64,000 nt of DNA from contig JAIXMN010000019.1 in NCBI GenBank assembly GCA_025716815.1, positions 496,001-560,000 of the forward strand. Direction: 5' to 3'. Shown piece by piece: positions 1 to 10,800 of the stretch. Within the stretch, counting starts at the first letter, position 1, and each line of letters opens with the position of its first letter. Source of the DNA: Dichotomocladium elegans (lineage: Eukaryota > Mucoromycota > Mucoromycetes > Mucorales > Lichtheimiaceae). The translations under genes and the position numbers were made by a program. The notes beneath the pieces were generated by a model that saw nothing but the letters and a program-made list of their open reading frames with translations, searched no databases and was not told the origin of the DNA.

Positions 1-930
1 CACTGTGAGATACCTCGCGATGTCTTCTCACGGGTGATTCGGCTTATGTGCAGAAAATTACAAGGGCTCACTCTCGTCAATACCGGCCTACCCATCAAAG
101 TAGTCTTTCAAGATCTTCTGCAAGCATGCCCAACCGTTTCAGAGCTCATCTGCCACGATGACGAGCAATCATACACCGACAACGAGATCACTATCCCGAA
201 ACCGCTTATCCTCACCCATATTAGCTTGTCACCAGTACATATTCCGTTTTCCTCCATGAAACACATTCTCCAGCATTGTCCGCATCTTCGATACCTCGCG
301 CTCCACCCGTCCCCATCAGAGCACGTTCTCGCGTCCGCGCTTGAGCTATGTCCCGATCTAGTGATGTTTGCATCACGTGAGCAGACAGGGCCATGGCCCA
401 ACTATCATGGAAAGGGTTTGCGGGAACTCGTAATTCCAACTTCCTGTGAGATCGCCGAGTCCGTAATCGCTGCCACGATCGGAGCTCATCGCGCCACGCT
501 CGAAGTGCTCGATCTACGTGGATGTATCAGACTCACCCATCGCGAAGCTAGTGCCATAGCATCCGCGTCGGTAGATATGGCACGATTGCGAGAGCTACGC
601 ATTGAATGCTCGATGGCATTTACGGAATCAGACTTGTGTAACCTGATGCGTCCGACTCTGGAAATCGTCCATCTCACGTCCATGACTACAGTGACCAACA
701 AAGTCATCGGGACACTGATCGAGCAACAGCTGGGTGCTTCTTCAGCCCTCCGGCAGCTGGATGTCAGCAACTGTCCGAATGTCACAGGTGCATGGATCCG
801 GAAGTTGCTGAGCGATGCCCCGCAGTTGCAGAAACTTACAATAAATAATTGCGTCAATATCCGGCCGGATGCTGTTGAGTTTGCTTGCAGCAAGCTTGGG
901 CGTCGTGCGGTGGAGTGGCGGTTTCGATAA
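1..930 (+). CDS. Leucine-rich-repeat protein (F-box/LRR-like), 5' part missing
   Basis: The reading frame is open from base 1 to the TAA at 928-930, so the gene starts left of the window; the first internal GTG/ATG codons are not a start. About 309 residues are visible. They contain repeated leucine-rich units such as LEVLDLRGCIRLT (near residue 168), LRQLDVSNCPNVTG and LQKLTINNCVNIR near the C-terminus, spaced like the Amn1/F-box-LRR (cysteine-containing LRR) type. No intron is needed in the visible part. Proteins of this type usually act as substrate adaptors of SCF ubiquitin ligases, with an F-box before the LRRs, but any F-box would lie outside the window, so that role is inference. The LRR fold is well supported; the specific function is not. 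Confidence 0.7.
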   Translation, partial: HCEIPRDVFSRVIRLMCRKLQGLTLVNTGLPIKVVFQDLLQACPTVSELICHDDEQSYTDNEITIPKPLILTHISLSPVHIPFSSMKHILQHCPHLRYLALHPSPSEHVLASALELCPDLVMFASREQTGPWPNYHGKGLRELVIPTSCEIAESVIAATIGAHRATLEVLDLRGCIRLTHREASAIASASVDMARLRELRIECSMAFTESDLCNLMRPTLEIVHLTSMTTVTNKVIGTLIEQQLGASSALRQLDVSNCPNVTGAWIRKLLSDAPQLQKLTINNCVNIRPDAVEFACSKLGRRAVEWRFR

Positions 931-2336
931 TGGTCCAAGCTGGGCCTTTATGCTAATGGTATTACCGATACACTGTGAAATATCATCTGCGGTAGTTTGT
1001 CGAGAGGATTCAAAGATCACATGGAAAATGGAAATACCTTATCAGTTTACTTGGGGGAAAGGATTGAAGAGTGCATATGTTATTGCAGGAGCGAGATGAG
1101 CATTAGCGACGATCTGACGTCAGGACAGTAGCATAAGATTTCTGAAGTGTACAGCGGTTCGGCTGGATTCTCCTACCTCCACAAGCGGGAACATAACGAT
1201 CATCTTGAACCCAGTGAGATCCTCTGCCAAAGATTCTTTTGCGAAGTCTTTTTCCTCAGTCTGGCCGGGAGAATATTATGCGCGAGATGGTGATGTCGTC
1301 GAACTAGGACCATTTCGATATTCTTTCGGACACACCTCCAGGGCTACGCGAGGACTACCAATGTCGGATATGGAGAACATTCACAAACATGGTTCAAGTG
1401 GGGCCCCCATGTCAAATATGGACTGTTATGATCGTCTACAGGACCAATGTCCTGCTGCGGTTTGGCCGAGTGCACCCCATTTCGCCGTCAATCTGTTACC
1501 AAATGTGCATCATCAGGAGGAAGTCCTGAGCAAGACGTGATGACAGCGATGAACACGAGTTTCGCAAAACCTGTGAGCAGAGGAACTGAAGGCCATCATG
1601 TCGAGCCGAGAAGACATTGCGTGCAGAGACCACCGTTGCAGCTATATATCATCCTCCGGAGAAGTAGATCATCTTTTGTTAGCACCTGAGTAGTCCGCGT
1701 TCTTTATTGGGCAACGCACCCACAAAACACAAAGACACCTCCTTGGAGATTTTTTCTCCAATGTAAATTCGAGAGTCTCTTTCTCGGGATTTTGTGTACT
1801 GGTCCTGGTCAGCACTATGAACGCACTGAGCATTGCAGCGCATCCACATTGATAAATTCCACTGTCTCTTCTTGAGGAACTTGATCCCTGGAGCGTAGAG
1901 TGCGGTGAAGGAAGTATCCCAGCAGCCTCGTGATACCGGACAGGCAAAACTAGATCTTACGGAATCGGTGATCGATCCGATTTGTTTCTATGGGAATCTG
2001 TTTGAGAGTGGGCGTTGTATATTCACGATCTCTGTTGCGAAGACACCCCGATAAAAACCGATCTCGCTCAATTTTCAGATAGCGGGTGAAGGAAGAAATC
2101 ATTAGCGAAACCTGGAAGAGCTTCACGAAATTCAGTATAACTTGAAAAATCAGCATCTGGCTCTCAGGTGAGTACGAAAGGGTCTCTCCACTGTGCGAGG
2201 TATGTCTTCCAAAGCGTACACGCGCTGAAGAAGAACCATAGCCCAAGCAGGAACATTGTTGACGTCGATGGACTCATTGATATTGGCATTAGGAGTTGTA
2301 ATAAGGCTCTCTGGATTTCGTGCCAGAAGCGAGATT

Positions 2337-2403
2337 TCTCGAGAAAAAAAAGAAAAGGAAATAAAATAGGATAAATATTTCCTTTATCCTTGTTTTCTCG
2401 AGA
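2337..2403. repeat. Imperfect inverted repeat (hairpin)
   Basis: The palindrome TCTCGAGA occurs at 2,337-2,344 and 2,396-2,403. The A-rich sequence inside (AAAAGGAAATAAA...) is mirrored by TTTCCTTTATCCTTGTTTT, so the two arms can pair into an imperfect stem of about 30 bp. It could be the end of a small terminal-inverted-repeat element or just a transcribed hairpin. No gene is attached to it. Confidence 0.5.
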
Positions 2404-2744
2404 TAAAATCAAAAGATGGTAACGCAATCCCCGACTCAACTGACAATGAAGGATGATAATGTTGATGTAGACGTATTCCTATCATCTCAGGATTGCTATT
2501 CCGTAGATCCGGTTATACTATTACAGTTTTATTTATAAGAGTTTTGCTTAATGAGTGTTGGTTCTTACTCGTTGAGGTTTTTGAGTTATAAGTGAGAAAG
2601 AAATCATGCATATGTGATTGGCCGTCTTATCTGCGTACTGCATCCTTTACTCTCTATAAATACTGGATAGTACTTTACTTCCTCATTGAACTCCAGCCTG
2701 GCCCTATCTTCCATGTTCTCATCTTGTATGATCACTTGTTTTTA

Positions 2745-3030
2745 TTACATTCTAACATCGTCTCTCCTTGCAAATTGGCCAATCGTACCCGTACGTACTT
2801 GATGAGTCATGGACGAAAGGGGCTCCAGGAGATACCTTCCGGTCCTCCCATCCCTTGAGGGTAAGTTAATGGGTATCAATTCACCGATGCGAAATTTCTT
2901 ATCAACTGATACAACAACCTTTATACAGTTTATGCGACATCTTTTGTCGTGCAAGCGATATTTGCTTGTCACCACGCATAAAGATTTCTGGGTAAAACCC
3001 GAGCTTTACGTATACTTCGATAGTTAGTGC
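2745..3030 (-). pseudogene. Possible mariner-type transposase scrap
   Basis: On the minus strand the stretch beginning CGGGTTTTACCCAGAAA, followed by ...CTTTATGCGTGGTGACAA and AAAGATGTCGC, aligns by eye (roughly three bases in four) with the minus strand of the mariner remnant at 45,880-46,270. The match covers only about 80 bp, and no complete motif survives. It is most likely a fragment of the same repeat family; a chance match is not excluded. Confidence 0.3.
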
Positions 3031-4454
3031 AAGAACCCGCAAGATTTATTGTATACGCATCTTACGTATTCTTGTTTTTTGGGACATTCTAGCTTGACAG
3101 TACCATCCGAGTCTTCATACAGGTCATAATTTCAAGGAGACACATGCCTTTTAGATCAACGGCGCGGGGCCTAGATAGAAAAAGCGAGCGCCCTCTTATT
3201 GTCTCTCTTTCTCTATGATGTTCAAATACATACCACATAGTTCTGCATCGCTTCCGGGTGAAAATCCTTCCAGAAAGCCCTGCCATTGAGCGACTTGAAA
3301 CATGCTTCATAGCTACTGCGAATAGTTTGCCCACCGAGACATTTTTAGATGCCATTTGTTGAAAATTTGAGCCTCAACATTCCTATTTCAACTAACCAGT
3401 AAATATCTCTTTTGCACATGTCTTTAAGGTTTGATCTAACGTGTCTGTCGCTTGTTCTCAAGTAAAATTAGCGACGAATGTAAGTCATGGGCATTAATTC
3501 GTATAGTCTCTACATATCATATATAGCACCACATTGATCTAAAATAAATAAATGCTCCAAAACACATTGTCGTATATTTCTGAGAGAAGCTTGATTATAT
3601 CAACAATACACCATTTGCAATTGTCCTTTCGTGAGAGCATCGATGTACGCGTAAGTCCACAATGTGTCTGATTATAAAATGTCAGAGATGGGTAACAAGA
3701 AGCACAACTTGACCATGGGCCAGAATTTTCTACCGGACCGCACAATACTATCCAATAGACACTTTCTGCTTCGGGTCAAATGACAACTAACAGTTGGTGC
3801 ATTCTACGGCGAAAAGAAAAGACTTCCAAACCGCACAAGCTACTTCCACAAGGCAAAATAAATTTCAGCTGATCACTCTTCTTCCCAAACTTATAAAATA
3901 CCTGTTTCTTCAACTGTAAGATAAAAGACATGCCATAGGATGAATAAAGGTGGTATTCGGAATGAAGATCCCTCAGAAGGAAGAGAGACCAGTTCCACTA
4001 CGCGTGCGATTGAATTCTTACAACCATTTCGCATGCCTTTAACGATATCGACAGGATGGGAAAGTTCTTCTACGACGTCCCCCAATTGGAACATCCCCAG
4101 TGGATCTTTCTGATCACAGAGATTTTGCGAGGACAACTTGTTTGCGCGTGGGCAACTCGAAAAAAAAAGGATAAAATTTCAATACGCGAGACTCAGGATG
4201 CCTCATTGACGTTTAATATAGCAGTCTTAATAAGTGCGATGTGGTCAAGTACAGATATATGTGGGAGATCATTCAAGCCATAGGAGAAATGGTGTAGTCA
4301 TATAGGTCTAGGAGATGATGTAGAAGTACAAGGGAGGCTGGAGATAGATAAGATGGAGGTAAAGTGTGTGGTGCAAGGCGTGTCGCCCGATTATTGCCGT
4401 ATCCGCCGGTCTATCAGATGTCCATTCTTTAAATACTGTACTGTGGACGTCTTC

Positions 4455-5908
4455 TGGATTATTCATGGAACATACCTCGAAGCGAATGGTGCACTAACTG
4501 CGAGAGTCAACGCCTCTCTCTCGCGGTATTCGGTTATGGCCGCACTGTATACGTCGGCTGCCACGTTAAACCGATCTACAAGGGAAACCAGGATTTCCAT
4601 TTAATAAAGAACGGGTGTCTTGCTGGGGCCTTTAAGTGATCATCAAATAAACAATACCTTGTAAAATATGACATCCTGCAGGAACATCTCCCGCTGGCGT
4701 TGTCGGCCCAGCCGATGGCCCAAGATCATCCCCAACAGAGCGTCGACGAATAACCTATCCAAATCTCCAAACGCATAACATTCAAGTTATGGGTTTGGAG
4801 ATTTGCATACATTATTCCCCGAAACTCTCCTGGCGATGGTCTTGGGTCATCGTGCACGGCCCACGGCGTAACTGCATCTCCAACGCAACCTCGAAATAAA
4901 GCATATTCCTAACCTCCCAACGCAAATCTAAAAGATCTACGCTGGGAAAGTGTCGAATATGCCCGCTTCGAAGCCACGTTGTGACACCCTTACGTCGCGG
5001 GACGTGCACCGGTACTGCGATGAGTGTCCATTGTCTATGCATGTCGAACAGGCTGTTAGATCATTGGGTATCTCTTCTGCACTGGTCAGAGAAACTTACA
5101 TCATGAAGCGGTCGTCATTGCTTAGAGAGAAGCTAGGTCTCTCTCTTCCTCTGTCTACGGCCATGGATCACACTGTAATACGTCGTGTGGCATGCAACCG
5201 GACTTGAGGGAATCTTCATTTGACAATACCATGGGTATAGATTAAAAGAGTGGTTAGATTATTGACCGTCGTTCTTGGGTTTCTTCATTCAGCTTACTTT
5301 TGTATGTAGGAGATTCCTGCTTGTAAAACGCAAATCTCTGTCACCCATGGCAACTGGCATGGGTCAAAGCACTAAAGGAGCCTTACGCTTCAGCGAGAGG
5401 CAAAGCATCATGGTGAGATAGAACGGCAACCCAAGAATGGACAGAGCCGTAGATTTGGAAGTGTGATTAGATCTCTGAACGCAGTGCAACGATCATGCAG
5501 CAACCATACCTGAGAAAGGAATTGATGCAAGCAGCGAGAGAACATCTCTCTCCCGTTTGTCGTCAGGCTGGCATTGCTCTGAACTGTCGGTGGGACAACC
5601 AAAGAAAGCATTCAATTCCGTTTTTTTGTTTCTAAGATAAAGTGGTTAGATCACTAGGCTTCTCTCTCCGTTGTCACTTGGATAACACACTTGAGGAGAT
5701 GGACGACCGCGCCTCAAGTTCAGAGGCTCTTTAGGGGGAGCTTGACTATACACTATAAAGCAATCAGACCACTTGATACATTTAAAGTCTTTCTTCCTTA
5801 ATCAAAATACCTTAAATAGGATGTCATGTACGCATCTCAAGTGCTCTCATTTCTACTGATCTTTGCTGTCATAGACAACACAGTAAGAAAATCATTGAGC
5901 GTGCACCA
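4455..5908. repeat. Direct repeat, copy 1 (1.45 kb)
   Basis: This block is nearly identical to 6,357-7,809, with scattered substitutions and single-base indels. Identity starts sharply at TGGATTATTCATGG and stops sharply at GTGCACCA. It carries a long imperfect palindrome centred at about 4,783. On the plus strand a short frame ending in QDHPQQSVDE stops at 4,751-4,753. On the minus strand a 76-codon frame ending in QDHRQESFGE stops at 4,812. The two endings resemble each other, so the palindrome looks like two related coding ends facing each other. In this copy the plus frame is broken early by a TAA that copy 2 lacks. No known protein family is recognisable. Confidence 0.9.
4760..4805. repeat. 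Hairpin inside repeat copy 1
   Basis: Two 20-bp arms (4,760-4,779 and 4,786-4,805, core AAATCTCCAAAC) are complementary with one mismatch and separated by a 6-base loop. Weaker complementarity extends outward to about 4,690 and 4,880, including GGCCCA / TGGGCC and CCCAAGATCATC / GATGGTCTTGGG. The whole can fold as a long imperfect hairpin. Confidence 0.85.
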
Positions 5909-6028
5909 CACTATTCCGAGAACGACCACCAGTATCTACTAGAACCATAGATTCAAAAATAATTAGATATTTCGACGGGCTTTTCCTTTTCTGTTTTGTA
6001 AAAAAGTATGTTGACCTACCGAGAAAGC

Positions 6029-6088
6029 CAATCGCCGAATCTAAATTGCCGAATCTCAATCGCCCGAATCTCGATCGCCCGAATCCCA
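6029..6088. repeat. Short degenerate tandem repeat
   Basis: About four consecutive units of the type ATCGCCCGAATCTC, 13-16 bp each, lie between the two 1.45-kb repeats. Confidence 0.8.
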
Positions 6089-6275
6089 GTATCGTGCCAT
6101 GCACCACACACTAAGGAGATGTTTGCAGTATTGAAGGGGATGAATTGTTATAATGGATAAGGGAAATTTTTGTCGCCAACGAAACAAGTATAGTCGCCGC
6201 ACAGAACGCTAGCCGCCAATGGAGAGAGAAACCGCCGCCAGAGAAGGAATCCTTGTCGCCGCTGAAAGGAGGAAC

Positions 6276-6294
6276 CACCGCCGCCGCCGCCGCT
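6276..6294. repeat. GCC trinucleotide microsatellite
   Basis: A perfect run of about six CCG/GCC units sits just upstream of repeat copy 2. Looser CCGCC motifs occur in the 100 bp before it. Confidence 0.8.
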
Positions 6295-6356
6295 AAGAAA
6301 GAGATACTTGTAATTCAATGAAAAGACGTGAATCTTTAGAACTGGAGATGGCTTTA

Positions 6357-7809
6357 TGGATTATTCATGGAACATACCTCGAAACGAATGGTGCACTGGC
6401 TGCGAGAGTCAACGCCTCTCTCTCGCGGTATTCGGTTATGGCCGCACTGTATACGTCGGCTGCCATGTTCAACCGATCTACAGGGGAAACCACGATTCCA
6501 TTTAATAAAGAACGGCTGTCTTGCTGGGACCATTAAGCGATCATCAAATAAACAATACCTTGTAAAATATGACATCCTGCAGGAACATCTCCCGCTGGCG
6601 TTGTCGGCCCAGCCGACGGCCCAAGATCATCCCCAACAGAGCGTCGACGAATAATCTATCCAAATCTCCAAACGCATAACATTTAAGTTATGGGTTTGGA
6701 GATTTGCATACATTATTCCCCGAAACTCTCCTGGCGATGGTCTTGGGTCGTCGTGCACGGCCCACGGCGTAACTGCATCTCCAACGCAACCTCGAAAAAG
6801 AGCATATTCCTAACCTCCCAACGCAAATCTAAAAGATCTACGCTGGGAAAGTGTCGAATATGCCCGCTTCGAAGCTACGTTGTGACACCCTTACGTTGCG
6901 GGACATGCACCGGTACTGCGATGAGTGTCCATTGTCTATGCATGTTGAACAGGTTGTTAGATGACTGGGTATCTCTTCTGCACTGGTCAGAGAAACTTAC
7001 ATCATGAAGCGGTCGTCATTGCTTAGAGAGAAGCTAGGTCTCTCTCTTCCTCTGTCTACGGCCATGGATCACACTGTAATACGTCGTGTGGCATGCAACC
7101 GGACTTGAGGGAATCTTCATTTGACAATACCATGGGTATAGATTAAAAGAGTGGTTAGATTATTGACCGTCGTTCTTGGGTTTCTTCATTCAGCTTACTT
7201 TTGTATGTAGGAGATTCCTGCTTGTAAAACGCAAATCTCTGTCACCCATGGCAACTGGCATGGGTCAAAGCACTAAAGGAGCCTTACGCTTCAGCGAGAG
7301 GCAAAGCATCATGGTGAGATAGAACGGCAACCCAAGAATGGACAGAGCCGTAGATTTGAAAGTGTGATTAGATCTCTGAACGCAGTGCAACGATCATGCA
7401 GCAACCATACCTGAGAAAGGAATTGATGCAAGCAGCGAGAGAACATCTCTCTCCCGTTTGTCGTCAGGCTTGCATTGCTCTGAACTGTCGGTGGTACAAC
7501 CAAAGAAAGCATTCAATTCCGTTTTTTTGTTTCTAAGATAAAGTGGTTAGATCACTAGGCATCACTCTCCGTTGTCGCTTGGATAACACACTTGAGGAGA
7601 TGGACGACCGCGCCTCAAGTTCAGAGGCTCTTTAGGGGGAGCTTGACTATACACTATAAAGCAATCAGACCACTTGATACATTTAAAGTCTTTCTTCTTA
7701 AATCAAAATACCTTAAATAGGATGTCATGTACGCATCTCAAATGCTCTCCTTTCTTCTGATCTTTGCTGTCATAGACAACACAGTAAGAAAATCATTGAG
7801 CGTGCACCA
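6357..7809. repeat. Direct repeat, copy 2 (1.45 kb)
   Basis: Second copy of the block at 4,455-5,908, in the same orientation and offset by about 1.9 kb. Here the plus-strand frame is open for 95 codons (6,367-6,654). The minus-strand partner is damaged by a change in the AAATAAAGC/AAAAAGAGC segment, so each copy keeps a different half. The hairpin is at 6,661-6,706. The few differences suggest a fairly recent duplication or two insertions of one element. The outer ends are not obvious inverted repeats, and I saw no clear target-site duplication. Confidence 0.9.
6661..6706. repeat. Hairpin inside repeat copy 2
   Basis: Same 20-bp arms as in copy 1 (6,661-6,680 and 6,687-6,706), with the loop changed from ATTCAA to ATTTAA. 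The stem is unchanged while the loop differs. Confidence 0.85.
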
Positions 7810-10800
7810 TTCTACAGCCAAATTATGATGAGCAGGCAATAAATCAATAAAGCAGTTAGCGAAGAGAAAGTTGCGCATCTATCTTGTTTCCTTTACCTTT
7901 GCCAGGAGGGTAGGGAAAGAAATGTAAAAAAAGGGATAATCTGAGGTATCACAAGGGGCGGCGGGATATCAAAGAGTACCAATGAGCTTCTACGCCAAGA
8001 AATAGAAGAGTAAGATACGCTGTTCCTCCACCCCAGACAGATCACAACCACTACAAATTAATCAAAGTATCAGCCTATCTAGCTTGACCAATGCACCCAT
8101 CCCACTTGCTTCAATAATGAAGTACAGCGAAACGGGAGGAAGAAGAGCAGGCATGCGAGAAGGACCTACCAAAATGGATGACTAGTTCATTCATCGCCCA
8201 AGAGACGGAAGCAACAACCAAGGTGATGCTGCGGACAGCAACTGTTCCCTGGACATTGTCCATTGTCCATCCCTCTTCACCGCTGAGGTTGCGCCATGAA
8301 ATAGCTTCTTCATGTGTGCTTGCTCTATTTCCTAGATGAAAATTGCTTAAACATGATCACGCATTTCATTCCGGTATGTTCGTTGGACTTATCTTCTTAA
8401 CATCGATTTCTGCATGATAAGTCAATGGTATGACACAACACCAACTATCCCTTCTTGCTGTTGATTGTCTTTCCAACAGCTTTTGGGTTGCTTGCCAATG
8501 TCAGAGACTACACCAGCGCTTTGTCAAGAGGGATAAAGAAGACATACCATGAGAAAAAGTAAAGCTGTGATGGCGTCACTGTTGGCAGCGTTGGGAATCG
8601 GGAAAAGGATGTGAAGCTTTGCGCGGCAGCATTTCTGTAATTTTTATCCAAAGAGCAGATCACGTGCTGCTTTTACTTGAAGACCGGAATCCCCTTCTAC
8701 ATATTTCGTCTCTCCCCATTGCCTCGCTCGCTTTCCCTTTCGGTTACATAACATTGTATTTGCTGTGAACATGGACTTTCTGGTTCTTGTCGAATTTTCC
8801 CGGTCTTTTTCCGCCAACGCTTTGTCAAACTAGCATTTGCATACTGTTTGGGATGAATGTGGGGTAGCTTAGCATTCCGGATCGGGGTTTCGGGACAAGA
8901 TAAATTTATCCCGACCGATCATTTTGTTGATAGGCTGCAATACACTCACAACAGCGCTTACGAAATATGAATGTATCGGTCTGGTCATTGGAGAGGTAAG
9001 AATAATCGCGAAGGTATAAATGAGAGGCAAGAAGGTGCGTTACATAGCAAATACCATCGACGCTTGCAAAGTCGTCGCCGTATTTTGGCTTCCAGTGCTG
9101 TTTCCTCCGTTTTGGGAAATCCACAATATACGCAAATGTTTTGAAATCAGGTGGGCATGACAACATCGGCGGCACATGCAAAGGATCAAAACTTTACAGA
9201 ACTGATCCTATGTATATATGTACCATGCACACATACGAACTGTCGCACCATATCCTCGTGCACGGGCCATGGCTTCGACTCCCGGCGATCCCCTCGATCA
9301 TATAGTCTTGCATCAAAGTTTCCCGGAAGAAAGATCATGCACGAGAATACCAAGCCGTCGACCAAAACCATGGAGGATGCTCATACGGAGACGCCCTCGA
9401 CGACTGCCAATACTGAGCCTGAGCGACATCCCCCAACATGTTCCAGATGGCGGCTTATTCAGCACTGATGTCATGACAGCCTGCAAGGTTAATATCAAGC
9501 AACTGTATCTGCAGTTAGCAACGATGAACACGAGCTCTGCCATAGTCTGTGTGAGAGAGAATCCGGACGCCGGCGCGCCGAATGAAGAAGACACTGCGGA
9601 GCAACATCACCGATTTCAGCGACCTCCCGTTTACTTTATCGCAGCTCGAACGCATCCAATGACAGATATACAAAATGTTTTTAGGAGTAATGCTGACAGA
9701 CGGGAATGCCTGTATCGTCGTGCTCAAGACCACTGAGGCAAAGAAGAACCTTAGTCACAGGCGAAATGGGACTGGTGCTGACCAGATCACCACTGATGGC
9801 AAGTGTTGTGGAGCATTCCCACGTTCATCGGGTATGGCAGTAAATTCGAGCGAACCAGGAAAAGGGGCTTGTGCTTATTTGCTAATGCAATGGTTTATCA
9901 GTGTCCCGTTGCGGTTATCATCACCAACACAACCAAAAGACATGGATGACTCGCTTTCTCTTCCGCAGAATCGTTAGAAGTCAGACACAAAGGTGAGCAT
10001 AAAATGCAATGGTCAGGAACCTCTTCTGTTGATGGGACAATAGCACACCTCACTTCAAATGTGGTGTTGACTTCAAGCAACTTATTCTATACTATGTTAC
10101 CACCAGATACGACCTCTAAGTTCCAGGTGCATGATGCCGCTCCAAGTCCTTGGGAAAGACCCGTTGTCATTCATATGGCGATATACACAAGATTGGATTG
10201 AGCAAGTTCTTGAGAATGTTGTCACTGCAAGGATATGTATCTCCAAAGACACTATTGTAGACTTCAGGAGTCACACTACACTTCTTGCTAGTCCGGTATC
10301 TACGCGACCGATAACCGAGAAGGAAAGAGAGCACTCTGTCCGTTTTGGTAAGCTTCTCAGCAAGGATGCTTATGCCGCTTGAATTGCTGTCATTATTGAG
10401 GCCGAAAAAATGCGAGTGTCCACTAAATACTCATATGAGATGCGCAGGTTGATGGGAAATAAAGAAAAGCAACAAGAGATCGATGAAGATATTGTGTGCA
10501 AGAAAAAGTTGCAGCATTTGAAAGGGAAGATTGCAATCCTGGCAAATGAATAATTATCTACAAGACTCGATCTTTGATGAATCAGACGCCTTTGCCTGCG
10601 TTCTCAGCTAATCAGCAGAAGTGGATATACAAGCTCGATTCCCGTGCGTGATGAAGCAGAGCAATACGAAGCAATATCGATTTGATCCTCAGTCGTCCCG
10701 TGGCGAGTTGGTAAGATCTGCTCGTCTGAGTGCCTGGGAAGTCTCGGATTTACTCCCAAGCCGCTCATCGTTAAAGACTTTGCCGCCTGTTGATGTAATA

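Larger units (their letters stand above)
931..4454. other. Gene-poor stretch
   Basis: No gene can be supported here. Open frames are short (under about 110 codons), unrelated to known families by eye, and interrupted. The stretch holds a hairpin at 2,337-2,403 and a probable transposase scrap on the minus strand near 2,745-3,030 (separate entries). The rest looks like decayed intergenic sequence. Confidence 0.5.
5909..6356. other. Spacer between the two repeat copies
   Basis: This spacer of about 450 bp is not part of either copy. It holds a degenerate tandem array of a 13-16-bp unit and a GCC trinucleotide run (separate entries) in a purine-rich setting. No gene is seen. Confidence 0.6.

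Noticed and set aside
1538..1690. Similarity between about 1,540-1,690 and 9,510-9,670 (shared GATGAACACGAG and loosely similar flanks)
   Set aside because: Beyond the 12-base match the alignment is poor; probably chance or too old to support.
9218..9736. 172-codon plus-strand frame as a gene
   Set aside because: Three other frames of similar length overlap it on both strands, no domain, no splice context, biased composition (R, P, H).
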